DNA of 64,000 bases from Chlorobium sp. (GTDB taxonomy: Bacteria > Bacteroidota > Chlorobiia > Chlorobiales > Chlorobiaceae), in assembly GCA_005843825.1 (NCBI GenBank), contig SZXX01000015.1, positions 1 through 64,000 on the forward strand, read 5' to 3'. The position numbers and the translations under genes are program-made. How positions within the stretch are numbered: position 1 is the stretch's first letter; the number at the start of each line of letters is the position of its first letter. The notes beneath the pieces were generated by a model. The model had not been told where the DNA came from. It ran no database searches and was given only the letters and a program-made list of their open reading frames with translations. Shown here in pieces: positions 39,684 to 51,399 of this stretch.

Positions 39684-39823
39684 ATTCGACCTTTATTTGT
39701 GACTTTTCAGAAATATATTTTCATCAAAGGTACAAAAAAATTGATGATCAAAAACTACCTTACAGCAGTTACGTTCCTATGTTATTCCGATATTTTGTTC
39801 ACGTGTCAATCCGAACCTCCACA

Positions 39824-39850
39824 CGTCATTCCGAACGAAGTGAGGACTCT
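39824..39850 (+). repeat. dispersed short repeat, copy 1 (CGTCATTCCGAACGAAGTGAGGACTCT)
   Basis: Matches repeats at 53968 and 57279. Confidence 0.8.
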
Positions 39851-39890
39851 AATCCGGCCCGGCTGCTGAATAGATTTTATATGTACCAAT

Positions 39891-40235
39891 ATGCATGAAA
39901 TGAGCATAGCGCTTTCCATTGTAGAAGCAGTCGAGGCCAAAGCACGAGAGGAAGGAGCCGCAAGCATTTCCGGAATTGATCTTGTGATAGGAAAGCTTGC
40001 CGGAATTGAAGCGGAGTCATTGAAATTCTGTTTTTCAGCTGCGGCAAAAGGCACGCTTGCCGAAGAGGCATTGCTTCAGGTTGAGGAACCGGAAGGTATG
40101 GGTGAGTGTGGAGAGTGTGGAAGAATGTTTCCCGTTTCTTTTTATTATGCGGAGTGTCCCGATTGCCGTTCACTGCGGGTGAAGATCGTGTCGGGAGAAG
40201 AATTTTTAATACAATCAATAACAATAGAAGAATAA
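39891..40235 (+). CDS. hypA: hydrogenase nickel incorporation protein HypA
   Basis: MHEMSIALSIVEAVEAKA, CGECGRMF...CPDCRSL zinc site. Confidence 0.95.
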   Translation: MHEMSIALSIVEAVEAKAREEGAASISGIDLVIGKLAGIEAESLKFCFSAAAKGTLAEEALLQVEEPEGMGECGECGRMFPVSFYYAECPDCRSLRVKIVSGEEFLIQSITIEE

Positions 40236-40239
40236 GAGA

Positions 40240-41055
40240 ATGTGCGATACCTGCGGTTGTTCAGCGGATGGCGGGGCAGTGCTCCGCAAGCCAGGGCTTA
40301 GTGATTATCATGTTCATGTCACCGGGAGCAGTGGTCATGGAGAGCATCATCATCATGAGGCCGGTCATGATCATGAACACCATCACCATCATGAAAAAAA
40401 GAGCCGCACTATTGCGCTTGAACAGGACGTCCTTCAAAAAAACAATCTTCTTGCCCAGAGAAACCGAGGATATTTTGAGGCCCGGAATATTTTTGCGCTT
40501 AATTTCCTGAGTTCTCCAGGTTCAGGAAAAACCTCGCTGCTTGAAAAAATCATTCCGGCACTTCAGCAGCATATACCGGTGGCTGTTATAGAAGGTGATC
40601 AGCAGACAACCAACGATGCGGATCGAATTCATGCACTCGGTGTGCCCGTGATCCAGATAAATACCGGTTCGGGATGCCATCTTGATGCGTTGATGGTTCA
40701 CACTGCCGTCAAGGAGCTTGAGCTTCAGGATAACTCACTGCTCTGTATTGAAAATGTCGGCAATCTGGTCTGTCCGGCAATGTTTGATCTTGGTGAAGCC
40801 CTTAAGGTAGTCATCATCAGTGTTACTGAAGGTGACGACAAGCCTCTGAAGTACCCGACCATGTTTCATGAGGCTGATATTTGCATTCTCAACAAAATCG
40901 ATCTTCTCCCTTACGTTGACTTTGATGCCATGAAGTGCAGGGAGAATGCCCTGCGGGTTAATCACACCCTTGAATGGTTTGAAGTATCGGCGAAAACCGG
41001 CGAGGGTCTTCCCGTCTTGCAGGAGTGGATTGCAAACAAACTGAAACAGCACTGA
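40240..41055 (+). CDS. hypB: hydrogenase nickel incorporation GTPase HypB (His-rich N-terminus)
   Basis: MCDTCGCS, His-rich stretch, LSSPGSGKTSLLEK, IEGDQQTTNDADR, NKIDLLPYV. Confidence 0.96.
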   Translation: MCDTCGCSADGGAVLRKPGLSDYHVHVTGSSGHGEHHHHEAGHDHEHHHHHEKKSRTIALEQDVLQKNNLLAQRNRGYFEARNIFALNFLSSPGSGKTSLLEKIIPALQQHIPVAVIEGDQQTTNDADRIHALGVPVIQINTGSGCHLDALMVHTAVKELELQDNSLLCIENVGNLVCPAMFDLGEALKVVIISVTEGDDKPLKYPTMFHEADICILNKIDLLPYVDFDAMKCRENALRVNHTLEWFEVSAKTGEGLPVLQEWIANKLKQH

Positions 41056-43343
41056 TTGCCAAGGATCATACCGCTGAAGAGCGGAGGCGCCTGCAGGTCA
41101 ATGGTATCGTGCAGGGAGTTGGATTCCGGCCGTTTGTCTATCGGGTTGCCACCGAGTACGCTTTAAAAGGTTTTATCCGCAATACCTCGTCAGGCGTTCT
41201 GATTGAGGTTCAGGGCTCCTCTTCTCTCCTCGACAAATTCTGTCGGACACTCAAGCAAGATGCCCCTCCGCTGGCTAGAATAGAAGCAATCGAGGAGTGT
41301 GCTATAGACTGTATTTCCGAAGATGCTTTTATGATCGGTAGTTCAAGCTCCTGCGCTGAAGTCGAGACTCTTGTTCCTCCGGATATTGCGCTCTGCAGCG
41401 ACTGCCGTCGTGAGCTTTTGGATCCTCGAAACCGTCGGTTTCGTTATCCGTTTATAAACTGCACCAATTGCGGCCCTCGCTATACTATTGTCGAACGTCT
41501 GCCCTATGACCGGCCGTTTACCTCGATGCAAGGCTTCACAATGTGTCCTGAATGTGAACAGGAGTACCACGATCCTCTCGATCGTCGTTTTCACGCCCAG
41601 CCCAATGCATGCCCTGCGTGCGGCCCGGCTCTCTCTCTGCTCGACTCGTCAAAACCCTGCAGTGTAAAGGATCCCGCCGCTGAAGCAACAGTGCTGCTAA
41701 AACAGGGACGGATTGTTGCGTTGAAAGGAGTTGGTGGATTTCATCTTTCGGTTGATGCACGTAATGGCGAGGCGGTTCGCCGATTGAGAGAGCGAAAGGG
41801 TCGAGAAGCCAAACCCTTTGCCGTAATGATGCGCGATGAGGCTGTTGTCCGGCACTTCTGTGAACTCAATGAGGGCGAATGTGCAGCACTGAACTCTCCG
41901 GAAGCCCCTATTGTTCTCCTGAAAAAGAAAATCCTAGAAGGGCTTGCTCCATCAGTTGCGCCACTCCATGACAGGCTGGGAGTTATGCTTCCCTATTCAC
42001 CATTGCATGTTCTGCTTTTCGATGACGAAATTGATGTTCTTGTTATGACCAGCGCAAATTTCAGCGAGGAGCCTATTGTCAATGAAAATGATGAAGCGCT
42101 CTTGCGTCTCCATGGCATTGCTGACGCTTTTCTCATGCATAACAGGCCAATCCATCTGAAATGCGACGATTCTGTAACCATCCATCTCTCCGGATCGCTT
42201 CGCCATATAAGGCGCAGCAGGGGGTATGTGCCCGCGCCGGTTTACCTCCGCGAGGATGGGCCGGTTGTTCTTGGAACAGGAGGTGAGCTTAAAAATACGG
42301 TTGCTCTTTTGAAAGGGACTCACGCCTTGATAAGCCAGCATATCGGGGATATGAAAAACTACGAGGCATACCTGCATTTTCAGCATGTTGCAGACCATCT
42401 TCAGCATCTTTTTCAGGCCACACCTGAACTTCTGGTTCACGACCTTCACCCTGGATACATGACAACAGGGTGGGCACTGAAGCAGGACATTCCATTGCTT
42501 GGTGTCCAGCATCATCATGCCCATCTTGCTTCATGCCTTGCTGAAAACAAGGTGGCAGGGCCTGCAATAGGTCTTATACTTGATGGTACTGGTTATGGAA
42601 TAGACGGGATGATATGGGGCGGAGAGGTTCTGATTGGCGATGCTGATGGAGTGCATCGGTTTGCCTCGTTTGAGCCCATGCCGCTGCCGGGTGGTGATGC
42701 AGCAGTCGAGCAGCCTTGGCGAGCCGCCCTTGGTTACCTCTCCCGAAGTTTTTCCACCATACCTGATCTGCCGTTTATGAAAGGAAGGTCGATTGAACCT
42801 GTTCTTGAGCTGCTTCAAAAGAGGGTCAGTGTCTATGAAACATCAAGTTGCGGCAGACTTTTTGACGCTGTAGCCGCTCTTTGCGGATTGCAGGGAGAGA
42901 TAAGCTATGAGGGAGAGGCTGCTATACAATTGATGCTGGCAGCTGGAGGTACAATGGGTAGTGAGTCATTCCGTTACGCCCTTGAGGAGCACGACGGGCG
43001 ATGGATCATGAAAGTGTCACCGGTTATTCAGGATGTTATTGCCGCAGTCATGAAAGGGGTTTCGGTTGTTGACATCAGCCGGCGTTTTCATCGCACTCTG
43101 GTCAACTGTTTTTCTGATATTATTAGAAAGGCTTCCGAAGCAACAGGTATCAATACGGTTGCTTTGAGTGGGGGTGTTTTTCAGAATGCACTCCTCTTTG
43201 AGACTCTTGTATGTAATCTGGAAAAAGCAGGTTACAGGGTGCTTACCCATGCCCTTGTACCATCAAACGATGGAGGCATCTCTCTCGGGCAGGCAGTCAT
43301 CGGTCGCAGCTATCTTGCCGGTCGATACCGGGGTATTCATTAA
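41025..43343 (+). CDS. hypF: carbamoyltransferase HypF
   Basis: Acylphosphatase VNGIVQGVGFRPFVYR, zinc fingers CSDCRRE/CTNCGPRYT/CPECEQEYHDPLDRRFHAQPNACPACGP, HHHAHLASCLAEN. Confidence 0.96.
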   Translation: MDCKQTETALIAKDHTAEERRRLQVNGIVQGVGFRPFVYRVATEYALKGFIRNTSSGVLIEVQGSSSLLDKFCRTLKQDAPPLARIEAIEECAIDCISEDAFMIGSSSSCAEVETLVPPDIALCSDCRRELLDPRNRRFRYPFINCTNCGPRYTIVERLPYDRPFTSMQGFTMCPECEQEYHDPLDRRFHAQPNACPACGPALSLLDSSKPCSVKDPAAEATVLLKQGRIVALKGVGGFHLSVDARNGEAVRRLRERKGREAKPFAVMMRDEAVVRHFCELNEGECAALNSPEAPIVLLKKKILEGLAPSVAPLHDRLGVMLPYSPLHVLLFDDEIDVLVMTSANFSEEPIVNENDEALLRLHGIADAFLMHNRPIHLKCDDSVTIHLSGSLRHIRRSRGYVPAPVYLREDGPVVLGTGGELKNTVALLKGTHALISQHIGDMKNYEAYLHFQHVADHLQHLFQATPELLVHDLHPGYMTTGWALKQDIPLLGVQHHHAHLASCLAENKVAGPAIGLILDGTGYGIDGMIWGGEVLIGDADGVHRFASFEPMPLPGGDAAVEQPWRAALGYLSRSFSTIPDLPFMKGRSIEPVLELLQKRVSVYETSSCGRLFDAVAALCGLQGEISYEGEAAIQLMLAAGGTMGSESFRYALEEHDGRWIMKVSPVIQDVIAAVMKGVSVVDISRRFHRTLVNCFSDIIRKASEATGINTVALSGGVFQNALLFETLVCNLEKAGYRVLTHALVPSNDGGISLGQAVIGRSYLAGRYRGIH

Positions 43344-43442
43344 ACGATCAAATTTCTGTTGTCCCTGTTCAAACCAAAAACTTACTGACCGGGCAACTTA
43401 TTTTTTTTATTATTCTCCTAAATCAATAAAACATACTCCTCA

Positions 43443-43715
43443 ATGTGCCTTGCCATACCCGGAAAACTTCTTGAAATAGTTGATGAAAACGGTCTAAAAA
43501 TGGGGACTGTTGATGTGAACGGGTCAAAAACAAGGGCGTGCCTTGAATATGTGCCCGACATTCAGGTAGGGCAGTATACCATTATCCATGCAGGGTTTGC
43601 CCTGAAAATTATTGACGAAGAGGAGGCCGCCGAAAGCCTCAAGCTATGGGAAGAGCTTTTCGAGAGTGGAGCGTTTCTGCCCGATGAGGAGCCACCTTCA
43701 CCTGAATCTCTGTGA
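43443..43715 (+). CDS. hypC: hydrogenase assembly chaperone HypC
   Basis: [33 protein letters not shown]. Confidence 0.96.
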   Translation: MCLAIPGKLLEIVDENGLKMGTVDVNGSKTRACLEYVPDIQVGQYTIIHAGFALKIIDEEEAAESLKLWEELFESGAFLPDEEPPSPESL

Positions 43716-44824
43716 GGCCCGCTCCAATGAAATATATTGACGAATATCGTGATCCGCAGCTGGCCCGGAACCTCCTTGACCAAATCCGGAAAATAACTAC
43801 CCGCCACTGGACGATTATGGAAATCTGTGGCGGTCAGACCCACTCCATTCTTCGTAACGGTATAGATCAACTGCTTCCTGATTCCATAGAGCTGGTGCAC
43901 GGACCTGGTTGCCCGGTCTGTGTCACACCGCTTGAATCGATTGAGCGAGCGCTGGTAATTGCATCACGAAAAGAGGTGATTTTTACCAGTTTCGGTGATA
44001 TGCTGCGTGTTCCCGGCAGCTCTAAGGATCTCTTTATGGTGCGCAGTGAAGGCGGAGATGTGCGCATTGTCTTTTCGCCGCTCGATGCCTTGCAGATAGC
44101 CCGCGACAATCCCCACAAAGAGGTTGTGTTTTTCGCTGTAGGGTTTGAGACTACTGCGCCTGCCAATGCCATGGCCGTCTATCAGGCGGCACGCGAAGGT
44201 ATCCGGAATTTCAGTGTCATTGTGAGCCAGGTCATGGTTCCACCGGCAATGCGGGCTATTCTCTCATCGCCCGATAACCGCGTTCAGGGATTTCTTGCCG
44301 CTGGGCATGTTTGTGCCATCATGGGTTATGCGGAATATGAGCCGGTTGCAATTGATTTCCATGTTCCGATTGTGCCCACAGGGTTTGAGCCGGTCGATCT
44401 GCTTGCCGGTATTCTGAAAACGGTTGAGCTGCTTGAAGAGGGCAGGGCAGAGGTTGTGAACCGCTACGGGCGTGTTGTAAGCCGTGAAGGAAACCTTGTT
44501 GCACAGGAGACGATCTGTAAGGTTTTTGAGGTAACCGACCGCCAGTGGCGCGGGATCGGTCTTATTCCCGGCAGTGGCCTCGGTCTCAGGGCAGAATTTT
44601 CGCAGTACGATGCCGAAAAAAAGTTCGATGTCACTCATATATGCACTGGAGAGTCACCACTCTGCAAGAGCGGAAGTGTGCTTCAGGGTATACTGAAACC
44701 GGACGGCTGTCCTGCATTTGCCAGAGAGTGTACTCCAGAGCACCCGCTTGGAGCGACAATGGTATCCTCCGAAGGCGCCTGTGCTGCCTATTATAACTAT
44801 CACCGTAATGTTTATTCCCTATGA
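43712..44824 (+). CDS. hypD: hydrogenase formation protein HypD
   Basis: [67 protein letters not shown]. Confidence 0.97.
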   Translation: MRPAPMKYIDEYRDPQLARNLLDQIRKITTRHWTIMEICGGQTHSILRNGIDQLLPDSIELVHGPGCPVCVTPLESIERALVIASRKEVIFTSFGDMLRVPGSSKDLFMVRSEGGDVRIVFSPLDALQIARDNPHKEVVFFAVGFETTAPANAMAVYQAAREGIRNFSVIVSQVMVPPAMRAILSSPDNRVQGFLAAGHVCAIMGYAEYEPVAIDFHVPIVPTGFEPVDLLAGILKTVELLEEGRAEVVNRYGRVVSREGNLVAQETICKVFEVTDRQWRGIGLIPGSGLGLRAEFSQYDAEKKFDVTHICTGESPLCKSGSVLQGILKPDGCPAFARECTPEHPLGATMVSSEGACAAYYNYHRNVYSL

Positions 44825-45864
44825 CGATTGCCCCGGTCTGTCCCGCCCCGATTTTGCAGCATGAAACTGTTCAGATGGCGCATGGTGCCGGAGGCAGGTT
44901 ATCGCAGACACTCATGCAGCGGGTATTTATGCCGCATCTGCACAACGCCTTTCTCGATCTTCTTGACGATCAGGCAAAGCTTGACCTGCCCGGAGGTCGA
45001 ACAGCCTTCACTACAGACACCTATGTGGTGAGTCCGGTCTTTTTTCCGGGAGGCAATATCGGAGAGCTTGCCGTAAACGGAACCGTCAACGATCTCGCGG
45101 TCGGTGGAGCAAAACCGATGTATTTGAGTGCCGGCTTTGTGCTTGAAGAAGGGTTCTCTTTAGTCGAGCTTGAAACCATTGTCAGGAGTATGGCTGAGGC
45201 TGCCCGCAAGGCAGGGGTCATGATTGTGACTGGTGATACCAAAGTGGTCGGAAAAGGGCAGTGTGACAAAATTTTTATCAATACCTCTGGTGTCGGCACT
45301 GTAAGGGAGGGTACCGCTCTTTCCTGTCGTAACCTGAAGCAGGGTGACAGTATTATCCTTTCAGGCACGGTGGGAGATCATGGCATGGCTATCATGACGT
45401 CGCGCGAAGGACTCTCCTTCCAGTCAACCATAGCAAGTGACTGTGCCGCATTGAACGCCATGATTTCGGCAGTGCTCGATCTAGTCCCCGCTGTTCATGC
45501 CATGCGTGATCCTACAAGGGGTGGGGTGGCTGCTACCTTGAATGAACTGGCTGCTTCTTCTTCCGTTGGTATTGAAATCGATGAAACAACTATTCCTGTA
45601 AAGCCGGATGTCCGGGGGGCCTGCGAACTGCTTGGTATTGATCCCCTTCATGTAGCAAACGAAGGCAAGCTGGTGCTTGCTGTTGCGCCTGAAGATGCTG
45701 GTACGGTCGTGGATGTGCTTCGCTCTTTTGACCCCGGCAGGGATGCCGTTATTATTGGATCGGTTGTCAACGATCATCCCGGTATGGTTGTGATGCGTAC
45801 AGCATTCGGCAGCCGCCGTATTATTGATCTGCCTCTTGGCGAACAGCTGCCGAGGATCTGCTGA
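44821..45864 (+). CDS. hypE: hydrogenase maturation protein HypE
   Basis: [50 protein letters not shown]-terminal PRIC. Confidence 0.97.
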   Translation: MTIAPVCPAPILQHETVQMAHGAGGRLSQTLMQRVFMPHLHNAFLDLLDDQAKLDLPGGRTAFTTDTYVVSPVFFPGGNIGELAVNGTVNDLAVGGAKPMYLSAGFVLEEGFSLVELETIVRSMAEAARKAGVMIVTGDTKVVGKGQCDKIFINTSGVGTVREGTALSCRNLKQGDSIILSGTVGDHGMAIMTSREGLSFQSTIASDCAALNAMISAVLDLVPAVHAMRDPTRGGVAATLNELAASSSVGIEIDETTIPVKPDVRGACELLGIDPLHVANEGKLVLAVAPEDAGTVVDVLRSFDPGRDAVIIGSVVNDHPGMVVMRTAFGSRRIIDLPLGEQLPRIC

Positions 45865-45869
45865 TTGTT

Positions 45870-47306
45870 CTACATGTTCAGGGCGCGCTTTTCAATTGCT
45901 AACGCTGCTTCCCGTACCACTTCGGAAAGGCTCGGGTGCGGGTGGCAGGTACGGGCAATGTCTTCGGATGAAGCCCTGAACTCCATGGCGAGCGCTGCTT
46001 CAGCAATGAGGTCGGAGGCACTTGCCCCGATGATGTGGACACCGAGTATCTCATCCGTTTTCGCATCGGCAAGCATTTTAACAAACCCTTCAGCATCTCC
46101 GAGGCCAAGTGCCCGGCCGTTGGCTGCAAAGGGGAACTGCCCGGTTTTATAGTCCTTCCCTTCGGCGCGAAGCTGCTGCTCGGTTTTACCAACCCAGGCA
46201 ATTTCAGGCGTGGTGTAGATAACCCAGGGCATGCTGTTATAGTCGAGGTGGGGTTTCTGTCCGGCAATCAGCTCGGCAACCATAACTCCCTCATCTTCAG
46301 CTTTGTGGGCAAGCATTGGTCCTCGGACGACATCACCGATAGCATACACGCCGGGAGCTGCCGTTGCGCAATGGTCGTTGACGGGAATAAATCCGCGTTC
46401 ATCGATCTGCAGACCGATTGTTTCAAGGTTGAGGTTTTCTGCGTTTGGAGTGCGCCCTACCGATACAATAAGCTTGTCACATTCGAGGGTATGTTCGGAT
46501 CCCTGGTCGTCAGTATAGTCTATGCTGATTCCGTTTGCGGTTTGTTTTGCCTGACCGATCCTTACTCCGAGCTTGATATGCAGACCCTGTTTTAAGAAGA
46601 GCTTTGAAGCCTCCCTCGAAACGCTTTCATCAGCGGCACCGAGGAAGGAGGGCATAACTTCAAGTACGGTTACTTCTGCTCCCAGTCTGCGCCATACTGA
46701 TCCTACTTCAAGTCCGATGACGCCGGCACCGATAACACCGAGTTTTTTTGGAGCTTCACTGAATTTGAGTGCGCCTTCGTTGTCGCAGATGGTGACGTTG
46801 TCAACCTTCACGTTAGGGATATGGCGGGCTTTTGAGCCGGTGGCAATAATGACTTTCTGGGCAAGCACCTCTTCATTTCCCTCTTTGCCGGTGATTGTGA
46901 TGCGGTATCCGGCATCAGTTTTTCCTGCAAATGAGCCTCGACCTTTGAGGAGAGTGATTTTATTTTTGCGGAAGAGAAACTGAATGCCTGAAGTCATTTT
47001 GGTGACAATAGCCTCTTTGCGTTTCTGCATTTGTGCAACATCCATGCTGACTCCGCTGACGGTGATGCCATGGTCCAGGAGGTGATGCGACACCTTTTCG
47101 TATACCTCAGATGATGCAACAAGCGCCTTGAGGGGAATACATCCTGCGTTGAGGCAGGTGCCGCCGAGGCGTGGTTCCCCTGTGGGGTCATCATAAACGC
47201 TGAACTCGCAGCAGGCTACCGAAAAACCAAGTTGTGCGGCCCGGATTGCGGCGATGTATCCGCCCGGCCCGGCTCCGATAACAAGAACGTCAAATTGTTT
47301 ATTCAT
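45870..47306 (-). CDS. lpdA: dihydrolipoamide dehydrogenase
   Basis: GAGPGGYIAAIRAAQLG, GGTCLNAGCIPLKAL, AIGDVVRGPMLAHKAEDEG. Confidence 0.96.
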   Translation of the reverse strand: MNKQFDVLVIGAGPGGYIAAIRAAQLGFSVACCEFSVYDDPTGEPRLGGTCLNAGCIPLKALVASSEVYEKVSHHLLDHGITVSGVSMDVAQMQKRKEAIVTKMTSGIQFLFRKNKITLLKGRGSFAGKTDAGYRITITGKEGNEEVLAQKVIIATGSKARHIPNVKVDNVTICDNEGALKFSEAPKKLGVIGAGVIGLEVGSVWRRLGAEVTVLEVMPSFLGAADESVSREASKLFLKQGLHIKLGVRIGQAKQTANGISIDYTDDQGSEHTLECDKLIVSVGRTPNAENLNLETIGLQIDERGFIPVNDHCATAAPGVYAIGDVVRGPMLAHKAEDEGVMVAELIAGQKPHLDYNSMPWVIYTTPEIAWVGKTEQQLRAEGKDYKTGQFPFAANGRALGLGDAEGFVKMLADAKTDEILGVHIIGASASDLIAEAALAMEFRASSEDIARTCHPHPSLSEVVREAALAIEKRALNM

Positions 47307-47330
47307 AATGTGGTTTTCTCATGTTATCTC

Positions 47331-48557
47331 TTAGAGATCAAGTAAGAGGCGCGCCGGATCTTCCAGTGCATCCTTGATGGCTACCAGGCCAAGCACAGCT
47401 TCGCGCCCGTCGATAATACGATGGTCGTACGACATGGCCAGATAGTTCATCGGTCTGATGACAATCTGCCCGTTTTCTACAACAGCCCTGTCCGTTGTGG
47501 CGTGGATTCCGAGAATGGCCGATTGGGGAGGGTTGATAATCGGCGTTGAAAGCATGGAGCCGAATACACCGCCGTTGGAGATGGAGAACGTGCCGCCGGT
47601 CAGCTCTTCAAGCGAGAGGTTGCCCAATTTAGCCTTGGTGGAGAAATCGGCAATTTTGCGCTCGATTTCGGCAATGCTCATCTGGTCAGCATTTCGCAGT
47701 ATGGGGACAACAAGACCTCTCGGAGAACTGACGGCAATACCGATATCGAAATAACCGTGGTAAATGATGTCCTTACCTTCGACGGAGGCGTTCAGGACAG
47801 GGTATTTGCGCAGTGCGTGAACAGCCGCCTTGACAAAGAAGGATACAACCCCGAGTTTGACACCGTGTTCTTTTTCGAACGTTGCTTTGTACCGGCTGCG
47901 CAAGTCGATGACTGCCTGCATGTTAACCTCATTGAAGGTCGTGAGAATGGCGTTGGTGGCCTGGGATTGCAGCAGTCGTTCGGCAATGCGTGCCCGGAGG
48001 CGTGTCATGGGAACGCGCTGTTCCGGACGTTCTGTGATGAGTGGACTCTCAAGGTGAGCCTCTACCGGTTTGAGTTTGGGTTGTGGAGGAGTGACTGGCG
48101 AAGCCGGTTCAGCTCCGCTTGCCACAGCAGCAAGAACGTCGCCTTTTGTAATTCTGCCCTCCCTGCCGGTTCCCTCAACCTGTGAAGCTGTCAATCCTGT
48201 TTCGGCCATAAGCTTTGCTGCTGCCGGCATCACGATTCCCGTAATTGCTGATTGCTGACTGCTGACTTCCAACTGCCCACTGCTGACTGCCGACTGCTCA
48301 CTGCCAACTGACTTCCCTTCCGTGTCGATGCGTGCAAGAATCTGATTGGCCACTACCGTTCCACCGTCGCCGACAAGGATTTCAAACAGGATCCCGGATG
48401 AAGGGGATGGGACATCGAAGACCACCTTGTCGGTTTCGATTTCAAAGAGGATTTCATCTTCAGCAACAGCATCGCCTGGTTTCTTTTTCCAGTTGAGCAG
48501 CGTTGCCTCTGCAACGGATTCCGATAACTGGGATATGGTGACATCTATGATTGCCAT
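47331..48557 (-). CDS. sucB: 2-oxoglutarate dehydrogenase E2, dihydrolipoyllysine succinyltransferase
   Basis: [26 protein letters not shown], lipoyl [24 protein letters not shown]; start placed at MAIIDVT (48557). Confidence 0.95.
   Translation of the reverse strand: MAIIDVTISQLSESVAEATLLNWKKKPGDAVAEDEILFEIETDKVVFDVPSPSSGILFEILVGDGGTVVANQILARIDTEGKSVGSEQSAVSSGQLEVSSQQSAITGIVMPAAAKLMAETGLTASQVEGTGREGRITKGDVLAAVASGAEPASPVTPPQPKLKPVEAHLESPLITERPEQRVPMTRLRARIAERLLQSQATNAILTTFNEVNMQAVIDLRSRYKATFEKEHGVKLGVVSFFVKAAVHALRKYPVLNASVEGKDIIYHGYFDIGIAVSSPRGLVVPILRNADQMSIAEIERKIADFSTKAKLGNLSLEELTGGTFSISNGGVFGSMLSTPIINPPQSAILGIHATTDRAVVENGQIVIRPMNYLAMSYDHRIIDGREAVLGLVAIKDALEDPARLLLDL
48244..48313. repeat. 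degenerate 7-bp tandem repeat (about 10 units, consensus ACTGCNN) inside sucB linker
   Basis: attgctg attgctg actgctg acttcca actgccc actgctg actgccg actgctc actgcca actgact. Confidence 0.92.
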
Positions 48558-48567
48558 TCGTCGGATA

Positions 48568-51399
48568 TTATTTGTTGAAAAAAACACTGAATTCACCGAA
48601 AGCCTGATCCAGCAGCGCTTTCTGCTGCAGGGCATGAGTTGCCGCGTACCCGCATGCGGTAGATGCCGAGGCAAGACGACCTGCATAGCCGAACTGCTGG
48701 CCGGGTGTCATGGCTTTCATGATATAGTGCTGGAGAAAACGCCAGTACCCCTGATTTTTAGGTTCATCCTGACACCAGACTATCTCTTTGAGTGCAGGAT
48801 AGTGCCGGAGTTGGGCAGTGAACTCTTCAGCCGGGAACGGGTAGAGCTGTTCAATGCGGATGATGGCAACATTTTCAGCTGTGTTTTCGCGCCGACGATT
48901 GATAAGATCGTAATAGACCTTGCCGGAGCATGCGATAAGCCGCTTGACTTTTTTTGCCTTGGCCGTTGTGTCGCCGATAATGTTCTGGAAATTTCCTGTA
49001 GAGAGATCGACAAGCGGTGAGACCGCCTCTTTGTTTCTCAGCAGCGATTTAGGCGTGAGAATGACCAGAGGCTTTCTAACCATAGAGGTTATCTGACGAC
49101 GGAGCAGGTGAAAAATCTGTGCAGGATTTGTCGGCTGACAAACCTGAATGTTGTTTTCTGCACAAAGCTGCAGAAAACGCTCCGGTCGGGCGGAGGAGTG
49201 TTCAGGACCCTGACCTTCATAACCGTGGGGCAGCATAAGCGTAAGCCCGGATGCAAGACCCCATTTCACCTCTCCTGAGGTGATGAACTGATCGATTAGT
49301 ACCTGTGCTCCGTTGGCAAAGTCGCCGAACTGGGCTTCCCAGATGACGAGGGTATCAGGCGCGGAGATGGAGTAGCCGTATTCGAAGCCAAGCACAGCCT
49401 CTTCTGAAAGCACGGAATCGATAACGGTAAATGGTGCCTGATTATCGGTGACGTTCTGAAGCGGGATATAGCTCCCTGAATCCCATTTTTCACGATTCTG
49501 GTCGTGCAGTACCGCGTGACGGTGGGAAAAGGTTGCCCTGCCGCTGTCCTGACCGGTAATACGAATCGGGTATCCGCCTGTAACCAGCGACCCGAAGGCG
49601 AGGTGTTCACCCATACCCCAGTCGAGGGGCTGCTCTGCGCGACCCATTCTGGCCCGGTCATTGATAACTTTTTCTACAAGCGGGTGAAGTTTGAACTGAT
49701 CGGGTACTTTTGTAATCCGTTCTGCAATCCGCTTTAACTCGGCAAGCGGAACGCCGGTTTCTGATATCTCGTTACGGCCGGAAGCCGGTTCAGAGGTAAA
49801 GATGGTTTTATTGACCAGTATCGGATTGGCGCTGTATTTGCCTTCGTCAAGATCTTTGCGGAACTGTTTGCTGAGAGTGTCGGCGTAGGTATCACCGATG
49901 ACGCCCTGAGACTGGAGTCTTTCGGAGTATAGTTTACGGGTGCCGGGGTGCCGGTCGATCTTCTTGTACATCAGAGGCTGGGTCATGGCAGGTGTATCCT
50001 GCTCATTATGGCCAAGTTTCCGGAAACAGATGATATCGATCACGACATCGCGTTTGAATGCCTGACGGTAATCAAGTGCCATCTGTGTTGCCAGCACAAC
50101 CGCATCTGGGTCATCACCATTGACGTGCAGTACAGGAGCCTCAATCATTTTGACAACATCGGTGCAGTAGGTTGTTGAGCGGCTGTCGCGGGGATCGGAT
50201 GTAGTAAATCCGATCTGGTTGTTGATGACGATGTGAACCGTGCCTCCGGTGCCGTAACCACGGGTGAGCGCGAGGTTCAGGGTCTCCATGATGACCCCCT
50301 GTCCGGCAAACGCTGCATCACCATGAACGAGTATGGGCAGCACCTGCGAGCCATCCCTGTCGCCCCTGCGAACCTGACGTGCTTTAACGGCACCCTCAAC
50401 CACCGGATTTACAATTTCAAGGTGCGACGGGTTGAACGCGAGTGAGAGATTGATCGGACCGCCAGGAGTCGCAATATCACTGGTAAATCCCTGATGGTAC
50501 TTCACGTCTCCCGAAGGAAGCTCATCGTCATGTTTCCCTTCAAATTCAGCAAAGAGGTCGAGCGGATTTTTGCCCATGATATTAACGAGCACATTGAGTC
50601 GTCCGCGGTGCGCCATGCCGATGACAATCTCCTGAACGCCTGCTTTGCCTGCACGTTGAATCAGCTCATCCATTGAGGCAATAAAGCTCTCTCCACCTTC
50701 AAGAGAAAAACGTTTCTGACCGATAAAGCGGGTATGCAGATAGCGTTCAAAGCCTTCGGCAGCGGTTAGGCGTTCGAGAATATGCTTTTTCTTGTCAGCA
50801 GAAAAATCCGGTTTTGAACGGATGGTTTCAAGCTTTGCCTGCCACCAGCGCTTTTCTGTCTGGTCCGTGATGTACATGAATTCTATACCGAGGGTGCCGC
50901 AGTAGGTTTCGCGAAGGTTCTGCAGCAGCTCGCGAAGCGCCATGGTCTCCCGTCCGAAATAGGTATTGCTTGTATTGAAGACAATATCCATGTCGGTGTC
51001 GGAGAATCCATAAAAAGAGGGCTCGAGATCGGGCAGAGCAGGACGTTCCTGACGTTTCAGAGGATCGAGATCAGCCCAGCGGGAACCGATGTTACGGTAT
51101 GCGGCTATCAGCTTTTGAACCGATACCCGTTTACGTCCGAGTTCAGCATCGGGGCTCGCTACTACCCGGCAGATCGGGCCCATGCGTGCTCTTTCGGCAA
51201 ACGAAGCCTGAACAGGTGAATGTGCGATATCACGGCTGTCGGTGCCGTTTGATCCCGGAACGTTTTGCATGGCGTCAAAGTACGCCCGCCATTGTTCAGG
51301 GACGGAACCTGGATTGCTGAGATAGTCTTCGTAAAGATCTTCAATGTACGGGGCATTGCCTCCGAAAAGATAGGAACTGCTGCTATACTGCTGCATCAT
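48568..51399 (-). CDS. sucA: 2-oxoglutarate dehydrogenase E1 component
   Basis: [81 protein letters not shown]. Confidence 0.97.
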   Translation of the reverse strand: MMQQYSSSSYLFGGNAPYIEDLYEDYLSNPGSVPEQWRAYFDAMQNVPGSNGTDSRDIAHSPVQASFAERARMGPICRVVASPDAELGRKRVSVQKLIAAYRNIGSRWADLDPLKRQERPALPDLEPSFYGFSDTDMDIVFNTSNTYFGRETMALRELLQNLRETYCGTLGIEFMYITDQTEKRWWQAKLETIRSKPDFSADKKKHILERLTAAEGFERYLHTRFIGQKRFSLEGGESFIASMDELIQRAGKAGVQEIVIGMAHRGRLNVLVNIMGKNPLDLFAEFEGKHDDELPSGDVKYHQGFTSDIATPGGPINLSLAFNPSHLEIVNPVVEGAVKARQVRRGDRDGSQVLPILVHGDAAFAGQGVIMETLNLALTRGYGTGGTVHIVINNQIGFTTSDPRDSRSTTYCTDVVKMIEAPVLHVNGDDPDAVVLATQMALDYRQAFKRDVVIDIICFRKLGHNEQDTPAMTQPLMYKKIDRHPGTRKLYSERLQSQGVIGDTYADTLSKQFRKDLDEGKYSANPILVNKTIFTSEPASGRNEISETGVPLAELKRIAERITKVPDQFKLHPLVEKVINDRARMGRAEQPLDWGMGEHLAFGSLVTGGYPIRITGQDSGRATFSHRHAVLHDQNREKWDSGSYIPLQNVTDNQAPFTVIDSVLSEEAVLGFEYGYSISAPDTLVIWEAQFGDFANGAQVLIDQFITSGEVKWGLASGLTLMLPHGYEGQGPEHSSARPERFLQLCAENNIQVCQPTNPAQIFHLLRRQITSMVRKPLVILTPKSLLRNKEAVSPLVDLSTGNFQNIIGDTTAKAKKVKRLIACSGKVYYDLINRRRENTAENVAIIRIEQLYPFPAEEFTAQLRHYPALKEIVWCQDEPKNQGYWRFLQHYIMKAMTPGQQFGYAGRLASASTACGYAATHALQQKALLDQAFGEFSVFFNK

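Noticed and set aside
48346-49020. 224-aa plus-strand ORF antisense to sucB/sucA
   Set aside because: Fully antisense to strongly supported genes and with no recognisable motif.
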